Notes: a model not told the origin generated them from the sequence alone. 64,000 nt of DNA from CAWAMR01 sp963783095 (GCA_963783095.1 CAWAMR010000021.1:62001-126000); one strand, 5' to 3'; shown: positions 20,110 through 30,519, numbered from the stretch's first letter. Numbers and translations are program-made.

Positions 20110-20539
20110 AGCCACAAGGAGGAGATCGCCATCGTCACTGACTTCCACGCGTTTCGCGCACACTGCTATGCTGCCGCTCGCCAGAGGCTGGCTGGTAGGT
20201 ACGGGGAATACTAACCCCTCGGCAACCAATCGCCTGCAACTACGCCTTGGCCGTGTTCACACGCCACGACCTAACGATCACTGCGGCTCATTAATGGGGT
20301 GTCCCGTTACTGGCCTTCGCCATTCCGCCGACCAGGGGCAGGTTGTTCTCGACTTCGCCGACTGTCCAGAGTTGGGGATTGCGTTTGAGCAATTTGGGTA
20401 CAAGGTACTGCCGGCCGTTGAACTGGCCCGACCGCTCACTCATGAGATGTGGCAAGGGCTGGCACCGCACGAGCGGAAGGACGTTCGGTACTTCCGTCCT
20501 GAGCGAGTGGGGGACGTGATCTACAATTACTGGGACTGA
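20110..20539 (+). CDS. Short hypothetical protein, frameshifted
   Basis: The last 70 codons of an open frame (GQVVLDFADCPELGIAFEQF, then a segment ending ERVGDVIYNYWD) read as a coherent small protein. Upstream, two other frames supply plausible N-terminal pieces: EIAIVTDFHAFRAHCYAAARQ from about 20130 and VFTRHDLTITAAH near 20253. I infer one protein of about 140 residues broken by two or three indels. No known domain. The exact start is unclear; an internal AAGGAGGAGATCGCC could serve as the ribosome binding site for a weak start near 20130. Confidence 0.45.
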
Positions 20540-20662
20540 CGAGTCAGCTGGCTGCGATGAGGCTCCGCCTCACCCTCACCGCTTTCGTGGTTTCGGGCAG
20601 TTGAACAAGGTGTTGTCTTTTTTCCATTTCTCCTTCCCTTGTCTCTTCTTACGAACTTCAAC

Positions 20663-21610
20663 ATGACCCATTCCGGCAACTTCCGAAAAGCCGGTATCTC
20701 GCTGACCGGGTTCGCGCTGTTGTCGATCCTGGCGGCATCGCCACGCTCGCCCTGAAAACAACTGCTTACTTTTTGACCAATTCGGTCGGGCTTCTTTCGG
20801 ATGCCCTCGAGTCAGGCATTAACCTTCTTGCCGGGTTGACCGCTTATCTTTCATTGGCATACGCTTCCGCCCCGTGGATGCTTCGCACACTTATGGCCAT
20901 GAGAAAATCGAATTCTTCGCGAGCGGCCTGGAGGGCATGTTGATTCTCATCGCCGGGGTGGGAATCATCTGGGTGTCGGTTCAACGTCTTCTTGCTCGTC
21001 CGCCTCTCGAAGATCTGGGGTTGGGTACATTGATCGCCAGCGGAGCTTCCGTCATCAATTTCGTGGTAGCGCGCATTCTGCTTAAGACAGGAAAGAAGCA
21101 TCAATCGATCATCCTCGAAGCCGATGGCAAACATCTCATGACCGACGTTTGGACCTCACTTGCGGTTGTACTTGGATTGGGTCTGGTGTACTTGACAGGT
21201 ATCTATGTTCTCGACCCCTTGATCGCCATCGCGATGGCGCTGCACATCGTTCGAGTGGCTTTTCAACTAATGATTCGATCGTTCAATGGATTGATGGATC
21301 ACGCACTGCCGCCTGAGGAGTTGGATGTGATTCGTCGAACGATTCGGGATCATTTGCCGGCCGGCGCGAGTTTCCACGCCATTCGCTCGCGCAGGCCGGT
21401 GCACATCGTTTTCTCGATTTTCATTTGCTGGTTCCCGGAACGGCCAGCGTGCAACAAGCTCACGATTGGGGCGAATCGATCGAGCGTGCTTTGTGCGAAG
21501 CGATTCCGAACCTGGAAGTAACCATCCACATTGAGCCAATTGAGGCAGAGGCATCCTTTCACGACAACGAACTCATCGGCATTGAACCCGAACAACCGAC
21601 AAAGCCATGA
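20663..21610 (+). CDS. Cation diffusion facilitator (CDF) metal transporter, several frameshifts
   Basis: Divalent-metal/proton antiporter of the inner membrane. ATG 20663 opens MTHSGNFRKAGISLTGFALL. The frame then moves (near 20735) to TTAYFLTNSVGLLSDALESG, with the TM2 metal-site Asp, and AYASAPVDASHTYGHEKIEF with its His. Helices GMLILIAGVGIIWVSV and GASVINFVVARILL follow. EADGKHLMTDVWTS carries the TM5 HxxxD site. After a shift near 21400 the cytoplasmic domain reads FLDFHLLVPGTASVQQAHDW to the end. About 315 residues when joined, normal for the family. Substrate (Zn, Fe or Mn) cannot be fixed from these motifs. Confidence 0.85.
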
Positions 21611-21651
21611 TCGACCCCGTTTACGTGACCCATGTCAGAAGAGGCTGGTCC

Positions 21652-21908
21652 CGCCCGCGGGAAGTCAGGCAAGCGAGACGCTTGCCCTACGTTGCGGGCG
21701 GAACGTGGCATTTATCTTTCGTAGGGCAAGCGAGACGCTTGCCCTACGTTGCGGGCGGAACGTGGCATTAATCTTTCGTAGGGCAAGCGTCTCGCTTGCC
21801 TGACTTCCCGCCGGCGGGAAATCAGGCAAGCGAGACGCTTGCCCTACGTTGCGGGCAGAACCTGGCATTTATCGTTCGTAGGGCAAGCGTCTCGCTTGCC
21901 TGACTTCC
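21652..21908. repeat. Interspersed palindromic repeat array, family B, copy 2
   Basis: Five copies of the AGGCAAGCGAGACGCTTGCC / GGCAAGCGTCTCGCTTGCC hairpin, in both orientations, are separated by short spacers such as ACGTTGCGGGCGGAACGTGGC, which themselves repeat three times. The array sits between the convergent ends of the CDF and ispD genes. Confidence 0.85.
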
Positions 21909-21911
21909 TAA

Positions 21912-22653
21912 TCACATGAATCGCTCATCCGCAAACGGATGCGAGGCTTTAGGAGTGTCGGTCTTGCGATGTTTCACGATCAGTTCCGCAAGAGCCTTGT
22001 CCTCGGCCGTAGTAATCTTGATGTTGAACGATGATCCCGGCACGACCATGACCGGATGCCCGGCGGCCTCCAATAACTGGGCGTCATCGGTAATCGTTCC
22101 ACCCAAAGAATCGCGCTTGGAATAGGCTTCAACAAGCCAATCCTTGCGAAAAACCTGCGGGGTTTGTGCCTGCCAGAGTCCTTCTCGACTAATCGTCGCT
22201 TCGATCTTCATGTCCTTTTGAACGCGTTTCAAGGTATCCCCAACCGACAGCGCCGGCAGGGCTGCACCATAATGTGCTGCCGATTTGAATACCGAATCAA
22301 TAACTGTGGTCGGTGTGCAAGGGCGAACCGCATCATGAATGGCGATGAATTCGACATCCTCAGCTACTTTTTTGGCGCACATTGGCAACCAATTCAAACC
22401 GCTCTTTGCCACCTTCCACCACGGCGATGTTTAGAAACATCACGTTCGCGGCATAACGGCGCTCGAAGAGTTCGAGATCCTCCGCCGCCACAACGATCAA
22501 GACTTGCTTCACTTCGGGCCGAGTGACGAACAATTCTGCCGATCTGAGCCAAACGGCACGGCCATCGAGCTGAGTGAAAGGCTTCTTTTCCTTGCCTCCG
22601 AAACGAGACGATTTTCCCGCAGCGGGCAGGATCACAGCTACTGATGATAACAT
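21912..22653 (-). CDS. ispD: 2-C-methyl-D-erythritol 4-phosphate cytidylyltransferase, one frameshift
   Basis: Transfers CMP from CTP to MEP, the third step of the non-mevalonate isoprenoid pathway, in the cytosol. The start at ATG 22653 follows GTGAGGTACGTC. The signature nucleotide-binding loop is VILPAAGKSSRFGG. Later motifs are IHDAVRPCTPTTVIDS and LWQAQTPQVF, then DDAQLLEAAGHPVMVVPGSS and NIKITTAEDKALAE. The frame is lost near 22385, within the segment that follows RFELVAN, and resumes at VAEDVEFIAIHDAVRP. The joined length of about 245 residues is slightly long at the C terminus but normal. The gene is probably essential, which argues that the frameshift is an error. Confidence 0.9.
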
Positions 22654-22687
22654 GACGTACCTCACGCTGGATTGACAGAGCATGCAG

Positions 22688-23541
22688 TCATTCTATGGGA
22701 GAGGAATAACGCTGCAGAATCGCTACCAATTCGTGATCCCCGCGCCGTTTTGCCACTTCAAGAGGGGTCGCACCAAAGTCCGTCCACTGAGATCGATAAT
22801 TCACATCGGCACCGGAATCGATCAGGAACTGAATGATTTCGGTCGGACATAAACCAAGACAAGCGTAGAACAAAGCCGAGCCGGAGGACGTTTCTTCATT
22901 TGGACTCACGCCCGCTTTGATCAATTCTGCGACTATTTCCAGATACACAGGGTTTGGTTGGGAGAAACGCGCATGCCTGAATGGCGGCCTGAAGAATATC
23001 TTTCGGAATGTTGCTGGATCTTCTCGAAGGTGCTGGCAAAAATGCTTGACCCGTTCAAGATCGGAAAGCCGGACTGCCGACAAGAAATCAACCGTCGGTG
23101 ACTTTGTCAGCAAGATTCGCGCCATTCGAGGATTTCGCCCGGTGGCAATTTGCAATGGAGTCTCGCCATCTTGGTCTTGAGCCTGAGGGTCGGCACCATG
23201 TTGCAGCAACAAACGCGCCATGCGATAATCCGCATCCTGATTTCCATCATGCTTTGCGGTCCAGTGCAATGGCGTCATTCCATAGTCGTCACGGGCATTG
23301 ACGTCGGCACCATGTTGCAAAAAGATTTCCGCCATTGCCGGCAAACATTGGTAGGCTGCTTCATGCAGCGGCAACCGTCCTTCATCCATCTCGGCATTAA
23401 TGACGGATGGATCATCGTGAATAATTCTTCGGACATGGACGATGTCTTCAGGATGTTCCCAGCCGCCGGGATACGGCTCTCGCAGTTTTTGTTCGCTTCG
23501 CGCAAAACATGTAACATTTCACTGGCTTTGGGAGTGAGCAT
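22688..23541 (-). CDS. Ankyrin repeat protein, frameshifted
   Basis: Four or five ankyrin repeats: GRLPLHEAAYQCLPAMAEIF, GADVNARDDYGMTPLHWTAK, GADPQAQDQDGETPLQIAT, SALFYACLGLCPTEIIQFL and GADVNYRSQWTDFGATPLEV. A first segment (MLTPKASEMLHVLREANKNC) lies in another frame from 23541 and joins near 23415. The middle (near 22960-23010) reads RPPFRHARFSQPN, but the neighbouring frame reads ILQAAIQACAF, a better ankyrin helix, so a second, compensated shift is likely. It mediates protein-protein contact; the partner is unknown. It lies 35 bp upstream of ispD on the same strand and may be its operon leader. Confidence 0.75.
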
Positions 23542-23628
23542 ATTGGCCTCCCGCAGTTATTATTCTTCCGAAATCATAGGCCCGAACACCGGCCCCCAAG
23601 AAAAAGGACGGCACGGTTAAGAGCGAGG

Positions 23629-24688
23629 TCATTTTTCGCGCAGGCAATTGATATCCTTCCTTGTTCACCTGAATGCGATAGAGGCTTTTCCCCGCCGTGA
23701 TGTAGAGCGTCTGGCTTCCTCGCCGCGGCCGAAGCCGACATTGGTCGGCATCTCGGTCTTGATTTCACCAATTCCTTCCCGTCCGGCGAATAGACGTAAA
23801 TGCCGGGCCGGGTCTCGTCGCGCACGGCGACGTAAAGATTGCCTTCCTTGTCGCAAACCAGGCCGTCGGGGCCGTCCTGCGGGGCATAATCGACGAGCGT
23901 CTTGCGGAACTTGGCCGAGCCGTCGGGGGCGAGGTCGTAGGCAAGCAAGGCCATCATTCCTTTGCTCAGTGGAGCATCCTTTGGAAGCCTGCCGATGCCC
24001 GTCGTGCCGTTATCGTTGCTGACCACGTACAGCGTCTTCTGGTCCGGCGAAACGCACACGCCGTTCGGCTTGCCGGCATCGGTGATGATGCGATGGATCT
24101 TGCCGTCGGGGTCGATGCGATAGACGGCCTGCACCGGCTGCTCGATCGGCTCGTGGCCGAGATAGCGCGGGTCGCTGAAGTAGATGCGGCCCTTCTCGTC
24201 GATGGTCGATGTCGTTGGGCGAGTTGAACGGCCGGCCTTCGAACAGGCCGGCGATGATGTAGCTCTTGCCGGTCTTCATGTCGGTGCGCGATCACGCGTC
24301 GGCCGCCGAAGTCCGCCCCTTCGGCGACGATCATGTTGCCCTCGGCGTCGAACTTGATGCCGTTGGACATGCCGCTGGGCGAGCGGAAGATGGTCGCCTT
24401 GCCCGTCTTGGGATCGAACTTCCAGATGTGCCCGGCCTCGATGGGCATCTTCTTCTCCTTGGCGACGTGCGTGAAGGTGATGTCGCTGAAATAGACCATG
24501 CCGTCGGGAGCGACGGCGACGCCTTCGGTCAAAACCACTCCTCCATCGAACACTTTTTCCAGTTTCGCATCGGCAGGAACAATAGGATCGGCTGCCCGCA
24601 CCGTCTCAAACGCTGGAGCGATTCCGATGGCGATGACCGTTGCAATAAGAAATGAAAAAATCAACCTTCCGGAATACCGCTGAATCAT
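23629..24688 (-). CDS. Secreted SMP-30/gluconolactonase-like protein 1, several frameshifts
   Basis: Six-bladed beta-propeller lactonase-like enzyme. ATG 24688 follows ACGGAGGAAAAA and begins a signal peptide (MIQRYSGRLIFSFLIATVIA). Blades follow: DGGVVLTEGVAVAPDGMVYF, SGMSNGIKFDAEGNMIVAEG, GRPFNSPNDID (metal-site Asn), DAGKPNGVCVSPDQKTLYVV and DGPDGLVCDKEGNLYVAV. The end is YRIQVNKEGYQLPARK. Frameshifts lie near 24285, 24210 and 23770, and an A-run slip near 23633 brings in a stop at 23629. Sugar lactone hydrolysis in the periplasm is inferred from the family and from the operon, in which it is the last of four genes. Confidence 0.82.
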
Positions 24689-24746
24689 TTTTTCCTCCGT
24701 AAAGTGGTTAGGAGAGTGAAGGAATTAAGCCAGGCCAACTTTATTC

Positions 24747-25809
24747 TCAAGTTGGCTCAGCCGTTGTCAATCGTCGCCATTTTTCCTGGAAACTATCCCG
24801 CTCGAACACCTGCGGATTCACGACACCGGCAGGTTGTCTTCCCAGAGATAGATCGAGCATACCCTTGCAAACCGCCCTGCCAATGTCCCGAAACAGCTCA
24901 AAGGTATGGGCGATGCTATGGGGAGCAAGCAGGACGTTGTCGAGTTCACCAAAGCGGTGCGGTGACGTGATCGGCTCCCCGATAAAACAGTCCAGAGCAG
25001 CCCCGCAGATGCGCCCCGTTGCAAGAGCTTCGTAGAGCGCATCTTCATCCACAATGCCTCCGCGTGCGGTATTGATAAGGTAAGCATCCCGCTTCATCAG
25101 GGCCAGTTGGCGTGCGGTGATTAGATTGCGAGTCTGATCATTCAGAGGACAATGGATGCTCACAAAGTCCGCTCGTTCAAGGAGGGCCGGCAAGGATACC
25201 AACTCTACTCCCAGTTCCAGGGCATCGGCACTGGAGAGATAGGGATCAAAAGCAAGGGGCCGTGTCATGCCGAACCCATGCAGGAGTTGAACCAGCGCTT
25301 TGCCGATGCCGCCAAGGCCGATTACTCCCAGCGTCCGATCGCGAAGTTCCCTGCCCAAATAGCGAGAACGATCATCCCACTTCCCGGTGCGAACGAGCCT
25401 GTCTTTTTGCGCCGAACCTGATGAGTTAATGCCAGCATCCAGCCGATGGTTGCTTCGGCCACGGAGCGATCGACGGCACCCGGAGTAATGAAGACCACCA
25501 CGTCGGATTGCGTGCATGCATTAACATCCACACTGTCATAGCCAACGCCGAATCGACCTACTGCAAGCAGTTCTTCACAATTTACCAAAGAATCCCTGTT
25601 GACTTGAGGTGACAACACGATCACGCCTTGAGCATCGCCGACTTGATCCGAAGTCATGACGGGCAATGATCTGGAAACCTTCCGATTTCGATATGCGAAA
25701 TTCCTTCAAAGACTGAAAGCCCGATATCCGGATAGCGTGGTGAATTGTCGGCATCGTAGAAATCTGCGGTCAAGGATACGCGGAAGAGAGGTTTAGCGGA
25801 AGCGGTCAT
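24747..25809 (-). CDS. D-2-hydroxyacid dehydrogenase, frameshifted
   Basis: NAD-dependent oxidoreductase of the D-isomer family. Starts MTASAKPLFRVSLTADFYDA at ATG 25809, which overlaps the stop of the upstream aldolase gene (ATGA). The Rossmann motif is LGVIGLGGIGKAL, and the catalytic residues fall in NTARGGIVDEDAL (Arg region), CFIGEPI (Glu) and LLAPHSIAHT (His). Shifts near 25660 and 25400 divide the N-terminal half. The reading resumes with VRRKDRLVRTGKWDDRSRYL in the other frame. About 340 residues when joined. In the operon it probably reduces a 2-keto acid or hydroxypyruvate made by the aldolase step, which is an inference. Confidence 0.85.
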
Positions 25810-27476
25810 CGCCTGGTTCCTTCCTGTTGCCACGGATTTCCGCGCTCGGTGGCGCAAGTCTCGTCAACAACAATCTGCGTGGGCGCAGGCCCCACATCGA
25901 CCCAGAGCATGGTCAGGGGAGCATTCGATTCATTCTTAAAATAGTGAACCCTGCCCCTGGGGACAAAAACGGTCGACGCATGGGTTACCGTATAGTGCCG
26001 GCCTTCAACCACACAAGTGGCTTCGCCATCAATGATACAGATCGATTCATCAAAGTCGTGAACGTGGGCCAGCTGTCGGCCGCCCGGATGGAACAAGGCG
26101 TATCCACCGCTTATGGTTAGCTCTGACACCAGTTCCGCGTTGTAGTATTCGATCGTTTCGACATTTGCCGAAGGCTGCGCTCGCCGCGCCCATCGAAAAC
26201 GATTGACTCGTTCTTTGCCGGGCGTACCCGTCGAAGTCGTCGGCATCAGCTGTGTGCGCCATTTGCTCTCGACCGGGGTGCGGACCAGTTTATCAGCGCT
26301 CATCGCGATATGAAAAATGGCTGGATCATGTGCGCTCAGATTTCGCGTTTGATGGGCAGTCTGGGGAGGAATGACGACATTGTCGAAAACGTCCAGGTCA
26401 TAGCAGCGCCCCTCGACTTCGATTTGCCCTCGTCCTCTGAGAAGCGTGATCGCTTCCGTGAAGGGATGCGTGTGATAGGGGAGTATCGATCCAGGATCGA
26501 ATGTTACGATTCCCGCGGTCAGGTTGCGAGCCTGGTTGTGACCGCCCACGTGAGCATCCACATGCACGCCAGGATCAATCTCCACTGTCGGTCTGGCCCC
26601 AGCGAGTATGACTGTTTCCAGTCGATCGGGACGCATCGATTCAGGAGGAAAACGGCGGGCAGGTAACGATTCTCCAGCGGCAGCATCAAGACTGGTATGC
26701 ATTGGCTGGTCTCGTCCTACTACTGCGAGCGATGTGCGCAGTGACCGCAAGAACAGCCCGACGTCGAGTCCCAGTCCGAGGACGCGGAATCCCTGTTCGC
26801 GTCGACGCAAGAGATCATCGTTGCCGGCAGCCAGGATGCCGCAGTTCTTGCCGGCGCTGCGAATCGTGTCCTTCATCTGGAGCAATTGTTGGGCAATTCC
26901 AGGGCCTTCCCATTCACCCCGATAGCCGGCACTGGCCGAGTAGTCAGCGGGTCCGAAGAAGAAAATCTCGCTTCCTTCCACTTTACACATGGCTGGGACT
27001 TCCGAAAAAGCCCGCACCGTTTCGAGAATGGGAACGACCAGAACATGCTCGTTGGCCTCGGCAGTGTGTTCTTTCAAACACTGGCCCCAGACGGTTGCGC
27101 GGTCGGCACCTATACCCCGCACACCTTGAAGCGGATATCGAGCGTACGAGATCGCTTGCCTCAACTGCTCCGCAGTTTCGATCCAGGGTATGACAACGCC
27201 ATCCGCCCCGAGGTCGAGCCCGCGCTTGATGAGGCCCGCGTTCAATTCAACGATACGAACCAGTACCGCCGTTTGACTCCGCACCGCTGCACGGATGTGC
27301 GCGACGACTTCCTGCCAGTCGAGATGACCGTGTTCGGTATCGATGACGACCCAGTCGACGCCGAGCGCAACAGCCATTTCCGTGATGGCAGGTGCATCCA
27401 GCGAAACCCACAGCCCGAACACCGGGCCATCGGCCTGCAACTTGAGTCGGAGTTGTTGAATCGCGGCCGTTTTCAT
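25806..27476 (-). CDS. HpcH/HpaI aldolase fused to two cupin domains
   Basis: A 556-residue intact fusion. Residues 1-255 are a class II HpcH/HpaI aldolase with DWVVIDTEHGHLDW (catalytic His), VLVRIVELN, GVVIPWIETAEQ (metal-binding region), VPILETVRAF (Glu) and FFFGPADYSAS. Residues about 300-400 form a first cupin (DPGSILPYHTHPFTEAITLL, with two His and Glu metal ligands). Residues about 430-545 form a second (PGGRQLAHVHDFDESICIID and RGRVHYF). The aldolase would split a 2-keto-3-deoxy sugar acid to pyruvate and an aldehyde. The cupins may sense or isomerise the substrate; this part is inference. ATG has AAAGGAAACA. It lies 30 bp after SMP-30 gene 2. Confidence 0.9.
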   Translation of the reverse strand: MKTAAIQQLRLKLQADGPVFGLWVSLDAPAITEMAVALGVDWVVIDTEHGHLDWQEVVAHIRAAVRSQTAVLVRIVELNAGLIKRGLDLGADGVVIPWIETAEQLRQAISYARYPLQGVRGIGADRATVWGQCLKEHTAEANEHVLVVPILETVRAFSEVPAMCKVEGSEIFFFGPADYSASAGYRGEWEGPGIAQQLLQMKDTIRSAGKNCGILAAGNDDLLRRREQGFRVLGLGLDVGLFLRSLRTSLAVVGRDQPMHTSLDAAAGESLPARRFPPESMRPDRLETVILAGARPTVEIDPGVHVDAHVGGHNQARNLTAGIVTFDPGSILPYHTHPFTEAITLLRGRGQIEVEGRCYDLDVFDNVVIPPQTAHQTRNLSAHDPAIFHIAMSADKLVRTPVESKWRTQLMPTTSTGTPGKERVNRFRWARRAQPSANVETIEYYNAELVSELTISGGYALFHPGGRQLAHVHDFDESICIIDGEATCVVEGRHYTVTHASTVFVPRGRVHYFKNESNAPLTMLWVDVGPAPTQIVVDETCATERGNPWQQEGTRR

Positions 27477-27506
27477 TGTTTCCTTACATGAAATGCCGTT
27501 AGATGA

Positions 27507-28586
27507 TCAAGTAATATGAGCGCCCTGAGTCTCCACATAGACCGCATAGAGCGATTGACTGGCTGCCATGAACAACCGATTGCGCTTCGGGCCGCCGAAG
27601 CAGATATTGGCGCAAATCTCCGGAAGGAGAATCATGCCAATGCGTTTGCCTTCCTTGTTGAACACCTGGACGCCGTCGTAACCGTCGCCAACCCAGCCGG
27701 CACCGGCCCAGATGTTGCCATCCACGTCGGCCCGAATGCCATCGGCAAACCCGGCGACTTTCTTGCCTTTGAGCTCCATTTCCATCGAGCAGAATTCCTT
27801 GCCTTTGCCGAGCTTCTTGCCGTCGATGATCTCGAACATCATGATGTTTTTCGGCGCGTTGTCGTAGTGCGATGCACCGGTATCGGCCACGTAGACAGCT
27901 TTGTAGTCAGGTGAAAAGCACAGGCCGTTGGGCTTGAACATTTCATCGTTCATCTTCTCGCATTTCCCGGTTTTCGGGTCGATGCCGATAAATCGCCTCT
28001 TTCAATTCGAGCTTCCCTTTATTGCCTTCGTAGTGCATCAGGCTGCCGTAGCCGGGGTCGGTGAACCAGATGCCGCCGTCCGGATGAACCGCACCGTCGT
28101 TCGGCGCGTTGAACGGTTTTCCCACGAACTTGTCGGCGAGCACTTTCCGCGAACCATCGTGTTCGTAGCGGACCACGCAGCGATTTCCATGCTCAAAGCT
28201 GATTTGTCGGCCCTCGTAGTCGAATGTGTTGCCGTTGCTGTTGCCGGCGGGCTTTGCGGAACACGCTGACGTGGCCGTCTTCGTTCCAGGTAGCGCAACT
28301 GTCGATCGTTGGGAATATCGCTCCACACCAGGTACTGGCCGCCGGCGTTCCAGGCCGTGCCTTCCGCCCAGAGCATTCCGGTGTAGAGTCTTTGAATCGG
28401 GGTATTGCCGATCTTGTATTTCGCGAATTCCTTGTCCAGGACGATAATGTCCGGATCGGGGTATCGGGCCGGGTTTTTGCCGGACCAGTCGCGTTTGGTT
28501 TCGGCGAGCAATGCTGGAGCAGCAACGGCAGCGGCAGCGCCGGCCAGGAACGAACGACGGCCAATCAATGGAGAGAAAGAATTCAT
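27507..28586 (-). CDS. Tat-exported SMP-30/gluconolactonase-like protein 2, frameshifted
   Basis: Beta-propeller lactonase-like enzyme with a twin-arginine signal (IGRRSFLAGAAAAVAAPALL) starting at ATG 28586. Key blades: RLYTGMLWAEGTAWNAGGQY (metal Glu), GKPFNAPNDGAVHPDGGIWF (metal Asn and Asp), MFKPNGLCFSPDYKAVYVAD and GFADGIRADVDGNIWAG (metal Asp). Shifts near 28270 and 27965 split the gene, with perfect continuation after each. Export by Tat suggests that it folds with its metal in the cytosol. It is the first gene of the four-gene minus-strand operon; the second SMP-30 homologue closes it. Related but not identical to the last gene, so an old duplication. Confidence 0.88.
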
Positions 28587-28728
28587 CGGAGTCGATCCAT
28601 GAGAGTGGGAATTTGTAGTGGAAAGTGTTGCTACTTTACCGAGCCATTCGTGCATTGCAAGCAAAAAAGCAGACCATTGATAAACACCCTATTGATTTCA
28701 TGGATTGATCCGGAAGTCTTTTCATCTC

Positions 28729-29379
28729 CTATTCCCACAAGAACCACCGGCGCTTGATTTTTGGTCCGTACGAAAGGCCGAACTGACGAATGGCCGCATC
28801 GCGAGCCAATTGCACAGCCTCCTCGGCGGAATCGGTGATGTGGATGTGATTAACATCAGGCTTGTCGATTGTTTTTGTCTCCAGGAGCCGGCCGCGCAGG
28901 AATTCAAGTAATGGCTGCCAGTATTCTTTGCCGGCCAGTACCAGCGGAAAATCCTGTATTTTGTGAGTCTGAATGAGAGTTGCCGTTTCAAAGATTTCGT
29001 CGAGCGTTCCGAAACCGCCAGGCAAGGCGATAAAGGCGTAAGAGTATTTCACCAGCATCAACTTTCGAACGAAGAAGTGCCGGAATGTTACCCAAAGATC
29101 GAGGTACGGATTTGGTTTCTGTTCCTTTGGCAATTCAATGTTGCACCCGGCGGAAAAGCCGCCAACCTCTTTCGCGCCGCGATTGGCCGCTTCCATGATG
29201 CCGGGACCGCCGCCGGTCATCACCGTGAATCCGGCGCGTGCCAAGCGCTGGCCGATGTCTCTGGCGAGCATGTAGTATTGATGATCGACACCGAATCTTG
29301 CCGAGCCAAACACTGTGACACATGGGCCGATGAAATGAAATTTGCGAAAGCCACGCACGATCTCGAAGAAAATCCGCAC
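28729..29379 (-). CDS. LOG family (TIGR00730) Rossmann-fold nucleotide hydrolase
   Basis: Lysine-decarboxylase-like fold protein, in which the conserved motifs are TVMTGGGPGIMEAANRGAKE and ALPGGFGTLDEIFE. These correspond to the PGGxGTxxE signature of phosphoribohydrolases that release bases from nucleoside 5'-monophosphates. FGSARFGVDHQYYMLARDIG is the typical N-terminal region. The start is uncertain: the GTG at 29379 is weak, and the frame remains open upstream with SSRGRKSDTFELGRAVRIFF, so the real N terminus may lie about 10-15 codons earlier behind a GGAAAGGAG site near 29435. Cytosolic. It lies downstream of the PAC2-family gene on the same strand. Confidence 0.88.
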   Translation of the reverse strand: MRIFFEIVRGFRKFHFIGPCVTVFGSARFGVDHQYYMLARDIGQRLARAGFTVMTGGGPGIMEAANRGAKEVGGFSAGCNIELPKEQKPNPYLDLWVTFRHFFVRKLMLVKYSYAFIALPGGFGTLDEIFETATLIQTHKIQDFPLVLAGKEYWQPLLEFLRGRLLETKTIDKPDVNHIHITDSAEEAVQLARDAAIRQFGLSYGPKIKRRWFLWE

Positions 29380-29587
29380 GGCCCTGCCCAGTTCAAAGGT
29401 GTCGCTTTTGCGGCCCCTGGAGGAACTGAGTAATCTCCTTTCCCGGTGCGGCTTTGCCCCAGTGAGTCGTCGAAGATGCAGGACCAGTTTGAGGCTGGCA
29501 CATGATCGAATCGGCTTCAGCGTTCGAGTCTTCGCTCATATCAATTCATCGACGATTGTTGCGGACGAATGGCGGGTGGTCTCGACA

Positions 29588-30519
29588 TCAGCTTGGCTTC
29601 TTGAAGAGATCCAAAAAGCGATCTTCATAATCCTTGAAAACTCCCAGGCGATCGAGTTCCTGTTTCAGTTCAAATGCCCGCGAGCGGTCTTGTGCCGCCT
29701 GCTGAAACATCGTCTCAATGCGTCGCCGGTCTGCCGAATCGATCGACTCCTCCTCAACCGGTTCCGGCTGATAGCTTTCGTCCTCAAGAGAATGCTGTTG
29801 CCCATACGCCTGTTCCAACTCGCGCCAGAAGTTCGCCCAGTTGTTCCTCGGTGGCCCTGGCTTGTTCGGACAGTTCGGTGAAGTCGAGGTCGATATCCGT
29901 GATCGTCGTAAAACTCTGCAGGATTGCCAGAGATGCTTTCGGAAAAGGAAGCTGGCTGAAGATATGCGGCATCTCGCCCAGCAAGCACGCTCCCGGTAGT
30001 CCCGCATCGAGAGCTGACCCCAGTAAAACTCCGTTCAGCCCCCGGATATTGCCGTCCTGAAGAATCTCCAGTTCGAGGTGCTTCAATTCGCTGAGTGTAT
30101 CGTGATCGGTGGCAGCACAAAAAACCCGTGAAACGTGTTCCGGGTGCATTTGCGTTGCCATGGCCGCAAAGGTGAAGACGCGCTCGACGCCGAGATCGCG
30201 AGCCGCATTCAATGAGTTGCCGACAGAATGAAACAATCCCGGTGCGTGGTTGCGACTCGCCGAGAAATACTACGAGGTCGTGCTTTTTCTTCGGGTCGAT
30301 CCAGACGAACAAACGGTTGCGAGGCTGCCGGCCCATTTGGATCAGCCCTTCCTTCACCTCGATCTGGTCAACCTCGTCGACATCATTCGCGACAAATTCG
30401 GCGATCAGATTCATGTCGAGTTTGGACAGCAGATAGATCCCGGCGTTGAGAGCTACATTCCCCATTCCCGGCCAGACAGCAACCAGCCAAGGATGGTTGA
30501 GTTCAAGTTTTTTCGCCAT
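29588..30519 (-). CDS. PAC2 family (proteasome-assembly-chaperone-like) protein, frameshifted
   Basis: About 300 residues when joined. The N-terminal fold is LNHPWLVAVWPGMGNVALNA followed by YLLSKLDMNLIAEFV, the hallmark of the PAC2/ATP-grasp-like family. Middle segments are AARDLGVERVFTFAAMATQM and NGVLLGSALDAGLPGACLLG, then EMPHIFSQLPFPKASLAIL. The C terminus is an acidic coiled tail (SYQPEPVEEESIDSADRRRI to DRFLDLFKKPS). Shifts occur near 30225 and 29835. In archaea and eukaryotes PAC2 proteins assist proteasome assembly. Bacterial homologues have no settled role, and no proteasome genes are visible here. Confidence 0.85.

Noticed and set aside
27516..28269. Plus-strand frames across the SMP-30 genes
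   Set aside because: They mirror conserved minus-strand beta-propeller codons and have no motifs of their own.
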